Shown: one piece after another, positions 1 to 10,134 of the stretch
How positions within the stretch are numbered: position 1 is the stretch's first letter
Layout: each line of letters begins with the position of its first letter
From: Bostrychus sinensis
Taxonomy: Eukaryota; Chordata; Actinopteri; Gobiiformes; Eleotridae
DNA: 64,000 bases
Reading direction: 5' to 3'
Assembly (NCBI GenBank): GCA_020698575.1
Contig: CM036252.1
Coordinates: 5,003,880 to 5,067,879, forward strand
Translations under genes and position numbers: made by a program
The notes under the pieces: generated by a model
The model's input: the letters and a program-made list of their open reading frames with translations, nothing else
Database searches by the model: none
Told to the model about the DNA's origin: nothing

Positions 1-97
1 AGATTTTCATTGCTTGCTCACAGAAGAAAAGAAACCAAAGGAAGAGATTTGTGGATCTGGCGAGCCACAGAGAGAACGGGAACCGACTTGTCCCCAG

Positions 98-163
98 ATT
101 ACTGTATAATTACAGTATAATTATTGTATAATTACTGTATAATTACTGTATAATTACTGTATA
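98..163. repeat. AT-rich 11-bp minisatellite
   Basis: About six tandem copies of an 11-bp unit (attactgtata with single-base variants). It is short and has no coding potential. The copy number is read directly from the sequence. Confidence 0.85.
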
Positions 164-1084
164 ATGCGTGAGATGTACAAATTTAAGTGGCAAGTCACTC
201 TGAATCAATATTCCAACCACATAAAACATTTTCTTTACTTAACTTTAGTTAGTTTCAGATTTAAGATGGCTATGACAGGATGGTTTGTTAGCTCTGTAAG
301 CTTTCTGCTGTTAGGACACTGATCTTTTTTATATAAATGCCAGTCCAGACCTAAAAACAACATTTTACTTACATTGTATTTGTCATGAATTAGGTTAAAT
401 GAAGTATACTGTTGTTGTACTAAAATACGTCCACTGGGCAGCTAAGTTAGCGATCGGCTAACTTAGCTAGTTTCTTCAAATAACGACACTGCTCTGTCTT
501 TGTCAGTGAGGGAATAGAACCGTCAGCTTAACTGCTCATGTTTGCTTCTGGAGCTTGTGTTTAGTTTTTTAAGTCCCAAATTAGAAAAGATTTGACAGTT
601 TGTATTTGTAAGAGACCTGTTCTTTAGAAGCAGAGAGGGCTAAAGCTAACATTTAAGCCTTTGCTAATGTCACTGTGAGAGGAATATACGTGTAATGATC
701 TCATTTAAAAACAATAAACCTACATTTAATTTGTTTCTTATGATAAAAATTGAATAAAATTGTGACTCAGCTGAGAATTTTTAGCCATATTTCCCAGCCC
801 TACCTCAACATAACCTTCTGTAGACCTCACTCAGACCGGTTCTCATCTTCTCTAGCCGCAGTTCTAGTTCGAGCGACAGAGGCAGATGATTACCTCTTGT
901 TTGGTTTTGGCAGCAGTGAAACCTTGCGGGTGTTCAGTTCGTGAGTGGGAGTCGGGATTAGCTCAGTGTGACGCCTTTGTGCTGCGGCCGAGATGCCAAA
1001 AACACTGATTTAAATAAACGTGGTGTTAGCTCCTACACGTGCCGCACAACGGACAGGAGACACAGACACAGCTTTCTGAACGAT
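164..1084. other. Non-coding AT-rich interval
   Basis: I see no gene, RNA or recognisable mobile element here. The 64-codon open frame at 750-944 has no family resemblance and no splice context. Confidence 0.5.
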
Positions 1085-1815
1085 TTAATAATCTGAACCA
1101 GGTCTGAACCAGGTCTGAACCAGGTCTGAACCAGGTCTGAACCAGGTCTGAACCAGGTCCCGGAGGTCTGAACCAGGTCTGAACCAGGTCTGAATCAGGT
1201 CTGAACCAGGTCCCAGAGGTCTGAACCAGATCTGAACCAGGTCCCAGAGGTCTGAACCAGGTCCCAGAGGTCTGAACCAGGTCCCAGAGGTCTGAACCAG
1301 GTCCCAGAGGTCTGAACCAGGTCTGAACCAGGTCTGAACCAGGTCTGAACCAGGTCTGAACCAGGTCTGAACCAGGTCCCAGAGGTCTGAACCAGGTCCC
1401 AGAGGTCTGAACCAGGTCCCAGAGGTCTTAACCAGGTCCCAGAGGTCTGAACCAGGTCCCAGAGGTCTGAACCAGGTCTGAACCAGGTCCCAGAGGTCTG
1501 AACCAGGTCCCAGAGGTCTGAACCAGGTCCCAGAGGTCTGAACCAGGTCTGAACCAGGTCTGAACCAGGTCCCAGAGGTCTGAACCAGATCTGAACCAGG
1601 TCCCAGAGGTCTGAACCGGGTCCCAGAGGTCTGAACCAGGTCCCAGAGGTCTGAACCAGGTCTGAACCAGGTCTGAACCAGGTCCCAGAGGTCTGAACCA
1701 GGTCTGAACCAGGTCTGAACCAGGTCCCAGAGGTCTGAACCAGGTCCCAGAGGTCTGAACCAGGTCTGAACCAGGTCTGAACCAGGTCCCAGAGGTCTGA
1801 ACCAGGTCCCGGATC
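1085..1815. repeat. 11/20-bp minisatellite (aggtctgaacc / aggtcccag)
   Basis: Tandem array made of an 11-bp block (aggtctgaacc) interspersed with a 9-bp block (aggtcccag), about 730 bp in all. The 11-mer is the reverse complement of GGTTCAGACCT. It therefore belongs to the same motif family as the GGTTTAGACCT arrays further along the window, but lies in the opposite orientation. The 271-codon minus-strand frame across it is a by-product of the repeat, not a gene. Confidence 0.9.
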
Positions 1816-1886
1816 CAGGCGTTAAGTGCATTTGACTGGTTTTATCCCTGATCGAACGGAACAGGCCTTTATGGAGCACACACAGG

Positions 1887-2003
1887 ACATGTGAGAGCAC
1901 AGTTCAGTCAATACGTTAATACGATATTAGCTCAACTGTTACATCTGGGTCACAGCTCGTATGCGTCCATGAGAGTGCTGCTGGAAACATCGAACCCCAA
2001 TCA
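1887..2003. repeat. Dispersed repeat, copy 1 (partner at 6437-6555)
   Basis: From acatgtgagagc onward this stretch matches 6437-6555 with scattered differences. Shared landmarks include the ttcagtc-atacgtt block, attagctcaactgttaca, and the gagagctgctg-aaacatc end. It is a two-copy interspersed repeat of unknown class. No terminal repeats could be defined. Confidence 0.6.
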
Positions 2004-2598
2004 GATTCAATTAAAGCCAATTTAAAAAGAAAAATAGATGCTTATATGCTTTTTGAAATTGTGTTGGACGCCTCTAGATCAGCTCTAACTTTAAACAGGC
2101 TAAATTTATTGCAAACAGTTCAAAAAATGTATTCTAAACAAACATAAAAATGAAATTTGAGTTGTTTTTTGTTCTGTCAAAAAAGGAAGTTATCTAATTA
2201 TCGAATGGTAGATGTAGTAAAGTAAGTAGGGTAGGCGTAATAAGTTGTAGCTTCAGCCTCAGTCCATTTGTACAAATGATTCTATTTTTATGTGACTGAA
2301 ATAAACTCCCCTAAATCGAGCATTTCCAGTCCATGTGTGACAGAAACAAAATAATACTCTGGGCATGTTTTTGAGGAGGAAACAACATTACGACATTATT
2401 ATTATGACTATGCTACGCTATGCATAAAAGAAAGGATGTGCTAAATGTAGTTTCATTGTTGAATTATAGTGAGATTTCAGTCGTGAGATGTGTGGGGGAG
2501 CCACAGAGGCAGGGGAAGGGCAGCTAAGGGCCCTGGCAGGTCCTGATGTGGAAGTGTGCACAGACATGAACGGCGTGGTCATAGCTGTGTCATTTGTG
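2004..2598. other. Non-coding interval with a fragment of a dispersed fish-type repeat
   Basis: No gene seen. At about 2350-2385 the block ggcatgtttttgaggaggaaac resembles blocks at about 22110-22140 and 60735-60755, so this is one of three fragments of a common interspersed repeat. The rest is featureless AT-rich sequence. Confidence 0.45.
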
Positions 2599-2601
2599 TT
2601 A

Positions 2602-3164
2602 AGCCTGGTTCACACGGCGAGATAATTATGCCAATTTTTTACCCGATTCTCCCCTTTCGACAATCTTAAGGTCGCCCTGATTATCGTATTGACACTAAAG
2701 ATAATCTGATCAGATATTCCTGCTGTGTGTGGGGAGTTAAGAGAGCTCTGGTCTGCTCTGAAGGACGTCGGGACCGCTCCCATCTCAAATTAGGAATATT
2801 CAACATGTTGGATTGTCTTGGCCCATGTTCGCGCTGTCTCCACTCCTTTAACCAACGCCTTTTCTTTTTGTGTTGTTTTTTCTCTGTTAGAAATACTCCA
2901 CAAACTATAGCAATTGTTTCTTCGTCGTCCGCCATGTTCGTGTTCGTCGAAGTCACGTTTAATCTCGTGAGGTTTTGCCAGATTTCCCGTCTGACCTGGG
3001 AATGTTCAGTGAGTGAAATCTGTTTGTGTGTGGTGTGTTGTTTTTGCCACGCACTGTAGGACCAAACCTGTGATAGCTTTGATTTTTTTATCGCCGTGTG
3101 TGGGGTCTCTCAGGTTTTGAAAATCTTCTGACAATTTTAAGATCTTGCCAGTGCGAACGAGGCA
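2602..3164. mobile_element. PIF/Harbinger-like non-autonomous element with TTA target duplication
   Basis: A 563-bp element whose ends are inverted repeats: AGCCTGGTTCACAC at the left, and TGCCTCGTTCGCAC as the reverse complement of the right end. Both sides are flanked by TTA (2599-2601 and 3165-3167), the three-base target duplication typical of PIF/Harbinger elements. It contains a minus-strand remnant of a transposase-like first exon (2681-2956). Family assignment rests on the target duplication, the end type and that remnant. Confidence 0.7.
2681..2956 (-). pseudogene. Harbinger-type transposase N-terminal remnant
   Basis: A 91-codon minus-strand frame inside the element at 2602-3164. 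After an acidic start (MADDEET) it has a basic stretch, KKRRWLKEWRQR, resembling the Arg/Lys-Trp block near the N-terminus of Harbinger (DDE_Tnp_4) transposases. The catalytic DDE region is absent, so the element is non-autonomous. A comparable remnant lies in the 45019-46333 element (KWKKKKR). Assignment is from motif resemblance only. Confidence 0.4.
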
Positions 3165-3167
3165 TTA

Positions 3168-4526
3168 AAGGTGAGCAACAATTAACTAAATTAAAAGAAA
3201 GAAATATACACTCTCTCAAGTCTCTTTATCCAACCATAAATGCTACAGTAGTAAGCTCAGAAATGTCGAGTCGAGCTCCTTTAATTTCAAGGCCAAATAT
3301 GAGAAAGTGCACCACTAAACAAGGGCAGAGCAGCAAAAAAGAATTACACCATTAAAGCGGTAACTTTTCTGGTTTCTTCTCTGGTTTTGCCTCATGATCC
3401 TCTCAGGAGCGCCCCCTACATTTTTGAGTAAAGCATTGTCATAAATAACAAGTCCAGGTGACTCCTGTGTGACCCCTCGCTCAGCTTTACCCTCTCCACC
3501 CTTTTCCCCTCTTCGTATCTCTACAAAAGATTTTCTGCCTTTAGTCCAGCTCTGCCATGACATAAAATCACAGTTATTTCTTATTTGGTTGTGCCGCTTT
3601 TTTGCGTGACATTGGGTTGGCGATGTTCAGACAGTAGAAAGAAGTTCCGCTTTGAGTTATCCTAAGTTTGAGAGCTCCTAAACAATCTTCCCAAAAACAA
3701 TCTTCCTAACCAAAAGTATTCTTCACAAAATCTTTTTTTGTTCTTGTTATTACAGATCACAGATTACAGGTCTCTGTCTGAGGCATAGGTTAAATTAACA
3801 TACTATAGGCAAATTACAAAAGGGTATTTTAATTCTACCGTAAGCAAAACCAAGACAGGAAAAGTCCCTTTCAGCTGCTCCTCCTCTCTCGAGTGTCCTT
3901 TCTTAACAGATGAACGTATAATATTACTGTAATATACCATTAGGTAAAACGTTTTTCCTCAAATACATGTAAAAAAAATGGCGTGGTGTTCCTTTAATGG
4001 AAGAACAACATCAATACCGATCCTCTTCTGGGACCAGACCGGGGCAAGATCTCATTTATGTCCCGTTAACCCCAGTGGACCGCAGTAAACGATATAATGG
4101 CAGCGACACTGGGGGACTGTGACTCTAAAAGCAGCCGCCATCTGAACGACAGCAGGGAGGCTCCGTCGCAAATGAAATGTTTACCACCGGCGAGCAGCGA
4201 GATTTCCCCTGAGATGAGCCTCCGAACGCCCGAAGAGATGAATAAGTAAAAGGTCAAAAGCTCCACGCGACGATTAAACGCAGGGATGTGTGGAGAAGCG
4301 GCGAATTACTGAGGTTGTATTGTGCAAACGATGGTTTAAAGCTCGACGCTTCAGTGCAATTGAAGAATTATTGCAACTTTCTTGTAATTTTATGTTTTAA
4401 TTCAAAAATGAGCTAAATAAAATCTGAATATTGGACCAAGCAAAGTCTAAAACTCTTGATTATGTTTGTGGACACAATAGAAGAAAGTTCTACAGAGGAA
4501 ATAATGGACATCTAATTTTGTGTTTC
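3168..4526. other. Non-coding interval
   Basis: No supported gene. Open frames at 3098-3355, 3315-3563 and 4066-4266 are short, unrelated to known families and not bounded by convincing splice sites. No repeat was recognised. Confidence 0.45.
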
Positions 4527-4528
4527 TA

Positions 4529-5143
4529 CGGAAGCGTATTGCGTTCACCTGAAAAAAAAAAGTTTCTGTTTTAATGAGCTAAGTTAGTTCTGTTTTTATG
4601 AGTAAAATTTGTTCTGTTTTTATGAGAAAAGTTCTGTTTTTATGAGTAAAATTTGTTCTGTTTTTATGAAAAAAGTTCTGTTTTTATGAGAAAAGTTCTG
4701 TTTTTATGAGTATAAATAACTTGTGTTTTTATGACAAAAGTAAATTCATGTCTATCACAACCAGTAAACGTTTAGCTCGTATTGAAGAGTTGCTCGCTAA
4801 AGAAAGGGCGTAAATGTCCCAACTTCTTGGTTTAATACGGTTTTATTTTACTCTAGGCTTGAGACACTGGAGATTGTGCTTTCGTTAAGTAATATTGACG
4901 TATAATCATTAGTTTGTCGACTCTGCGCAGACATCTCAGGTCTTTGCCATTGACTTTGAATTCCTCTCCCCCCAAAAGTGGAACAAGATAATAAGGACCA
5001 TTATCCACATAAAAACATACAATTATTTTACTCGTAAAAACTAAACTTTTCTCGTAAAAACAGAACTTTTCTCATAAAAACAGAACTAACTTTGCTCATT
5101 AAAACAGAAACTTTTTTTTTCAGGTGAACGCAATACGCTTCCG
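4529..5143. mobile_element. MITE with long terminal inverted repeats and TA target duplication
   Basis: The first roughly 80 bp (starting CGGAAGCGTATTGCG) reappear as a near-perfect inverted copy at the right end (ending CGCAATACGCTTCCG). The element is flanked by TA on both sides (4527-4528, 5144-5145), as expected for Tc1/mariner-type insertion. The arms also contain tandem sub-repeats of a ttctgtttttatgag motif. There is no coding capacity inside, so it is non-autonomous; the superfamily is inferred only from the TA duplication. Confidence 0.7.
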
Positions 5144-5145
5144 TA

Positions 5146-5394
5146 TGTTTCAGTAGTTTTTAGGAGGAAAAATGACCAATAACCTACTCTGCCCCTCCAG
5201 ACTAACCCTTTTCCTGTTCTATACACAGAAGTAAGTTTAGTCCCTTCTCTTAAGTTTTGTTTCTGAGGCGGAGTAACCAATCAGAGAAACGAAGTGACCT
5301 GTATCCAAAACAAACACGAAGAACTGGCCGGACAGGCAAGGAATGATGTATCAACAAATCCCTCTGTAAAAGCCTTTAAGATAACTCAGAGGAG
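5146..5394. other. Non-coding interval
   Basis: No gene recognised. The small frames at 5086-5280 and 5294-5554 are chance frames, the second running into the trinucleotide repeat. Confidence 0.4.
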
Positions 5395-5545
5395 AAGTAG
5401 TAGTAGTAGTAGTAGTAGCAGTAGTAGCAGTAGTAGCAGTAGTAGCAGTAGTAGCAGTAGTAGTAGTAGCAGTAGTAGCAGTAGTAGCAGTAGTAGCTGT
5501 AGTAGTAGCAGTAGTAGCTGTAGTAGTAGCAGTAGTAGCAGTAGT
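5395..5545. repeat. (AGT)n/(AGC)n trinucleotide microsatellite
   Basis: About 50 tandem triplets, mainly agt with regular agc interruptions and two gctgt breaks. The poly-Ser, poly-Tyr and poly-Thr/Ala frames over it are artefacts. Confidence 0.95.
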
Positions 5546-6436
5546 TGGTGCTAATGGGACACACCAAAAACCAGGCATTTGCACAAGTGGGCGTGGTTTA
5601 GCAAGGGCGTCGCCGTGCAAGCTCTGATGCAAATCCGCGGCTCATGTAGCATTTATGCTAATACTATCGACAAATATTGAGTTTATTTGTCAAAATGGTT
5701 AAGGTTAGGGTCAGGATTAGTTTATTTTATGTCATTAGTATTAAGCTCTACCCTGGACTTAATACATTTTTTCTATAGGGTGACTTTTTAGATTTTTAGA
5801 CCCAAAAACTGGGACACATTATTTTATCACTTATCCTGCTGCATTTGAACATATAAAGTGACAAAAAAAAGCATCCAAAATCCATACAATTTTCTGTCAT
5901 GTTAAAGTTCATGATGTTGAAGCTTAAGTTTTTAATTTTAATGGCAATTTAATCATAAAAATAATGACATTGTGGATAATTTTAATGGCAAAAGTCTTAG
6001 ATAAATGTGTTTTTAAGTGTCTTGGTTAAAATGGGAACAACTGGGACATGGTTTGTTGAAAACTGGGACATATGAGTGTTTTTATAGATATGTCTTGGGA
6101 AATCGGACTGTAAAAAAAACTGGGACTAGTAGTTGTACTGTTATATAGTAGTAGTAGTTGTTACTGGAGAAGAGACTGTAGAAGACTAGTAGTAGTAGTA
6201 GTGTTAGTAGTAGTTTGGTGCTACTGAATTGGAAATACTGTATCTGACTCAAAGTTAGTCAACTCAAACTCGAGGTATACTTATTAAAAAACCTTTCCCT
6301 GACGCGTTTCAGGCTGCAGGGTCTGTAAAGGGCAGTTCTGTTCGATCAGGGATAAAACTACTCAAACACATTTGAGCTCAGAGCTCTGGGACCACAGCTG
6401 GATGTTTTCTGACATTTCCTGATGCAGCTTTCAGTG
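5546..6436. other. Non-coding interval
   Basis: No gene seen. A short secondary cluster of agt triplets lies at about 6126-6215. The rest is AT-rich with no recognisable element. Confidence 0.4.
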
Positions 6437-6555
6437 CAGAACATGTGAGAGCGCCGCTTCAGTCGATACGTTTATACGGCATTAGCTCAACTGTTACAAG
6501 TGGGTCAGTACATTTCCACGTCCGTGAGAGAGCTGCTGCAAACATCTACGCCTGG
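6437..6555. repeat. Dispersed repeat, copy 2 (partner at 1887-2003)
   Basis: Matches the repeat at 1887-2003 in the same orientation. The preceding sequence at about 6338-6350 contains gatcagggataaaac, the reverse complement of a segment near 1842-1855 (gttttatccctgatc), so the two loci share more than one block in rearranged order. Confidence 0.55.
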
Positions 6556-7142
6556 CACAGTTCACTTAGAGCCACTTATTTAGATTCCACTACAGGCAAA
6601 ATCTGTCCCTCTGTCGGTCCCAGAGCCAGCTCCAGCGCTGTCGGTGCCCGAGGCAAGATTTTAGATTGGCGCGCTACACAGACGGAGCATAAATCAAACT
6701 AAAAACAAACTTTTTTTGTGTGTAAATATCTGACTAAGTTCTTCTTGTGCAGGTCTTGTCAGGACGTAACTTTTATGTTGTTTTAAAAATAATACAGCTA
6801 AAATAATGAAAGAAATATGCTGTGCGCTGCTGCGGTGCCGTACTTCTGATCACGTCGTCTTGTTTCTGAGTTACTGATGATTATTTCTCAGTGAATCTGA
6901 GCTCGACTGTCATCAAACAAAGACTGACGTGAAGCTTGAGAAGTGTGGAAGTTTGTGTCATCGATTTATTTGAATTAAAGCTGGAATATATTTTCTGTGA
7001 TAGAGCAGGCTGGTCATGCTGGCAGCAGCTACAGCAGCGTTGCCTGGGGCGACAGGCGGGGCCCCAGGCTGGCGGCCCCTGGCCACTCGGTGCCCTGGGC
7101 AACTGCCTGTATCACCTCTGGCAAGGGCTGGCTCTGGTCGGT

Positions 7143-7238
7143 CCTGAAGAGAGAATGACTGTAGATGTTGTATACAATATAAAACATGACGGTGTACCTC
7201 AGGGTTGTGCTTTGGGACCAGTTAAAATGTTCCATTGA
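7143..7238 (+). pseudogene. Possible decayed LINE reverse-transcriptase motif
   Basis: The plus-strand frame contains GVPQGCALGP starting at 7191. This resembles the conserved GVPQGS-LGP box of non-LTR reverse transcriptases. The frame ends soon afterwards at 7238, and no YADD-type box follows in the next few hundred bases. It is at best a short, dead fragment; clade not assignable. Confidence 0.3.
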
Positions 7239-7365
7239 TCATAAATATTCTCTGTTTATTCATCAGTATTCTCAACTATGGGCCGTAGGCAGGGTACTCC
7301 CTGGACAGTGGCCAGTTAGCTGCAGGGCTCTGTGCTTCTCATATTACATTTAATATAGGTAAGAG

Positions 7366-9640
7366 GTGCTCAAACTGTGGTGCAGGTCCCACTGGTGGTA
7401 CTCGGGCCGCTTCTGGTGGTACTCAGGAGTTTGCAGTTCAAGTCTTGATTTAAAGCCATCTGTATTTCTGGTTTAGTGCTGGATTTACCCGTGTTTAGAC
7501 CTGGTTTAGACCTGGTTTAGACCTGGTTTAGTCCTGGTTTAGGCCTGGTTTAGTCCTGGTTTAGACCTGGTTTAGTCCTGGTTTAGACCTTTTTTAGACC
7601 CGGTTTAGACCTGGTTTAGACCTGGTTTAGACCTGGTTTAGACCTGGTTTAGACACGATTTAGACCTTGTTTAGACCTGGTTTAGACCTGGTTTAGACCT
7701 TGTTTAGACCTGGTTTAGACCTGGTTTAGTCCTGGTTTAGGCCTGGTTTAGTCCTGGTTTAGACCTGGTTTAGTCCTGGTTTAGACCTTTTTTAGACCCG
7801 GTTTAGACCTGGTTTAGTCCTGGTTTAGACCTGGTTTAGACCTGGTTTAGACCTGGTTTAGACACGATTTAGACCTTGTTTAGACCTGGTTTAGACCTGG
7901 TTTAGACCTTGTTTAGACCTGGTTTAGACCTGGTTTAGACCTGGTTTAGACCTTGTTTAGACCTTTTTTAGACCTGGTTTAGACACTGGTTTAGACCTTG
8001 TTTAGACCTGGTTTAGTCCTGGTTTAGACCTTGTTTAGACGTGGTTTAGTCCTGGTTTAGACCTGGTTTAGACCTGGTTTATTCCTGGTTTGTCCTCCTT
8101 TAGTATTGCATTTTTTTCTTGGTTTAGACCTGGTTTAGACCTTGTTTAGACCTGGTTTAGGCCTGGTTTAGGCCTGGTTTAGATCTGGTTTAGACCTGGT
8201 TTAGACCTGGTTTAGGCCTGGTTTAGACCTGGTTTAGACCTGGTTTAGACCTGGTTTAGGCCTGGTTTAGGCCTGGTTTAGACCTGGTTTAGACCTGGTT
8301 TAGGCCTGGTTTAGACCTGGTTTAGACCTGGTTTAGGCCTGGTTTAGACCTGGTTTAGACCTGGTTTAGACCTGGTTTAGTCCTGGTTTAGGCCTGGTTT
8401 AGGCCTGGTTTAGGCCTGGTTTAGACCTGGTTTAGACCTGGTTTAGACCTGGTTTAGTCCTGGTTTAGACCTGGTTTAGACCTGGTTTAGACCTGGTTTA
8501 GGCCTCGTTTAGTCCTGGTTTAGACCTGGTTTAGTCCTGGTTTAGACCTGGTTTAGACCTGGTTTAGTCCTGGTTTAGACCTGGTTTAGACCCGGTTTAG
8601 ACCTGGTTTAGACCCGGTTTAGACCTGGTTTAGACCTGGTTTAGACCTGGTTTAGACCTGGTTTAGACCTGGTTTACTCCACTAAAGCTGGTTCTTGTAA
8701 AGCCACAGGTGATAGAGCAGGCTGGTTTAGTCCTGGTTTAGACCTGGTTTAGTCCTGGTTTAGACCTTTTTTAGACCCGGTTTAGACCTGGTTTAGTCCT
8801 GGTTTAGACCTGGTTTAGACCTGGTTTAGACCTGGTTTAGACACGATTTAGACCTTGTTTAGACCTGGTTTAGACCTGGTTTAGACCTTGTTTAGACCTG
8901 GTTTAGACCTGGTTTAGACCTTGTTTAGACCTTTTTTAGACCTGGTTTAGACACGGTTTAGACCTTGTTTAGACCTGGTTTAGTCCTGGTTTAGACCTTG
9001 TTTAGACGTGGTTTAGTCCTGGTTTAGACCTGGTTTAGACCTGGTTTAGGCCTGGTTTAGACCTGGTTTAGACCTGGTTTAGACCTGGTTTAGGCCTGGT
9101 TTAGGCCTGGTTTAGACCTGGTTTAGACCTGGTTTAGGCCTGGTTTAGACCTGGTTTAGACCTGGTTTAGGCCTGGTTTAGACCTGGTTTAGACCTGGTT
9201 TAGACCTGGTTTAGTCCTGGTTTAGGCCTGGTTTAGGCCTGGTTTAGGCCTGGTTTAGACCTGGTTTAGACCTGGTTTAGTCCTGGTTTAGACCTGGTTT
9301 AGACCTGGTTTAGACCTGGTTTAGGCCTCGTTTAGTCCTGGTTTAGACCTGGTTTAGACCTGGTTTAGTCCTGGTTTAGACCTGGTTTAGACCCGGTTTA
9401 GACCTGGTTTAGACCTGGTTTAGACCTGGTTTAGTCCTGGTTTAGACCTGGTTTAGACCCGGTTTAGACCTGGTTTAGACCCGGTTTAGACCTGGTTTAG
9501 ACCTGGTTTAGACCCGGTTTAGACCTGGTTTAGACCTGGTTTAGACCTGGTTTAGACCTGGTTTAGACCTGGTTTACTCCACTAAAGCTGGTTCTTGTGA
9601 AGCCACAGGTTGAGGTGGTTCTTGGTGTGAAGCACAGATG
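7366..9640 (+). repeat. Expanded copy A of the 11-bp-array element
   Basis: The left block (about 7366-7450: ctcaaactgtggtgcaggtcccactggtggtac) and the right block (about 9577-9640: ctaaagctggttcttgtgaagcc then ggttcttggtgt) are the same two blocks that bracket compact copies at 56726-57105 and 61218-61475. Between them lies about 2.1 kb of tandem 11-mers (ggtttagacct, ggtttagtcct, ggtttaggcct). Internal block duplications keep the 11-bp register: the rare acctttttt variant recurs at offsets of 198 and 979 bp. The right-hand boundary motif itself is duplicated at about 8671 and 9571. Confidence 0.75.
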
Positions 9641-10134
9641 AAGACGTTGTGTCCCAGAGAAAAGATAAATAATCCATGCTGTAGGTCGTTTGTTCACCAA
9701 AGTAACTGGGAGAGGTACCACCCACGCAGAACCTGACAACACACTGACAACATAAACAATCCTGATTGTAAACAAATTAATTTAATATTTCATAATTATA
9801 AGTACTATTTGTAGACACTGTGTTGTGCTTCAGTAAACTGAGCAGAGCCACTGACCTATTTTAAAAGAAAATCGATGGTGCTGATGATTTCATATGGATT
9901 TAGTCTGTGGCCCCCGGATGTGGACCAGACCAAGACTAAACCAGGACTACACCAAAGTCCTGGTCCGGTGCGCGGCCCGCCTCAGGCCCAAAGTGGCTGT
10001 GGGTCGGGACAGGACTCGGCCGGTGGAGCTTTTGGGAGCTTTGTGTCGATAACGGTGAATGTTTTTGATGAATTATTGAGCGAAGGAAATTGTGTTAAAG
10101 AGAAACACGACTCAGGAGGTGAGCTGTGACAGGT
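9641..10134. other. Non-coding interval before the purine tract
   Basis: No supported gene. A few inverted 11-mer family units (gactaaaccaggac) occur near 9935-9955. Confidence 0.4.

Noticed and set aside
1085..1900. 271-codon minus-strand frame with DLVQTWFRP-type repeats
   Set aside because: It is the translation of the 11/20-bp minisatellite. No signal peptide, domain or splice context.
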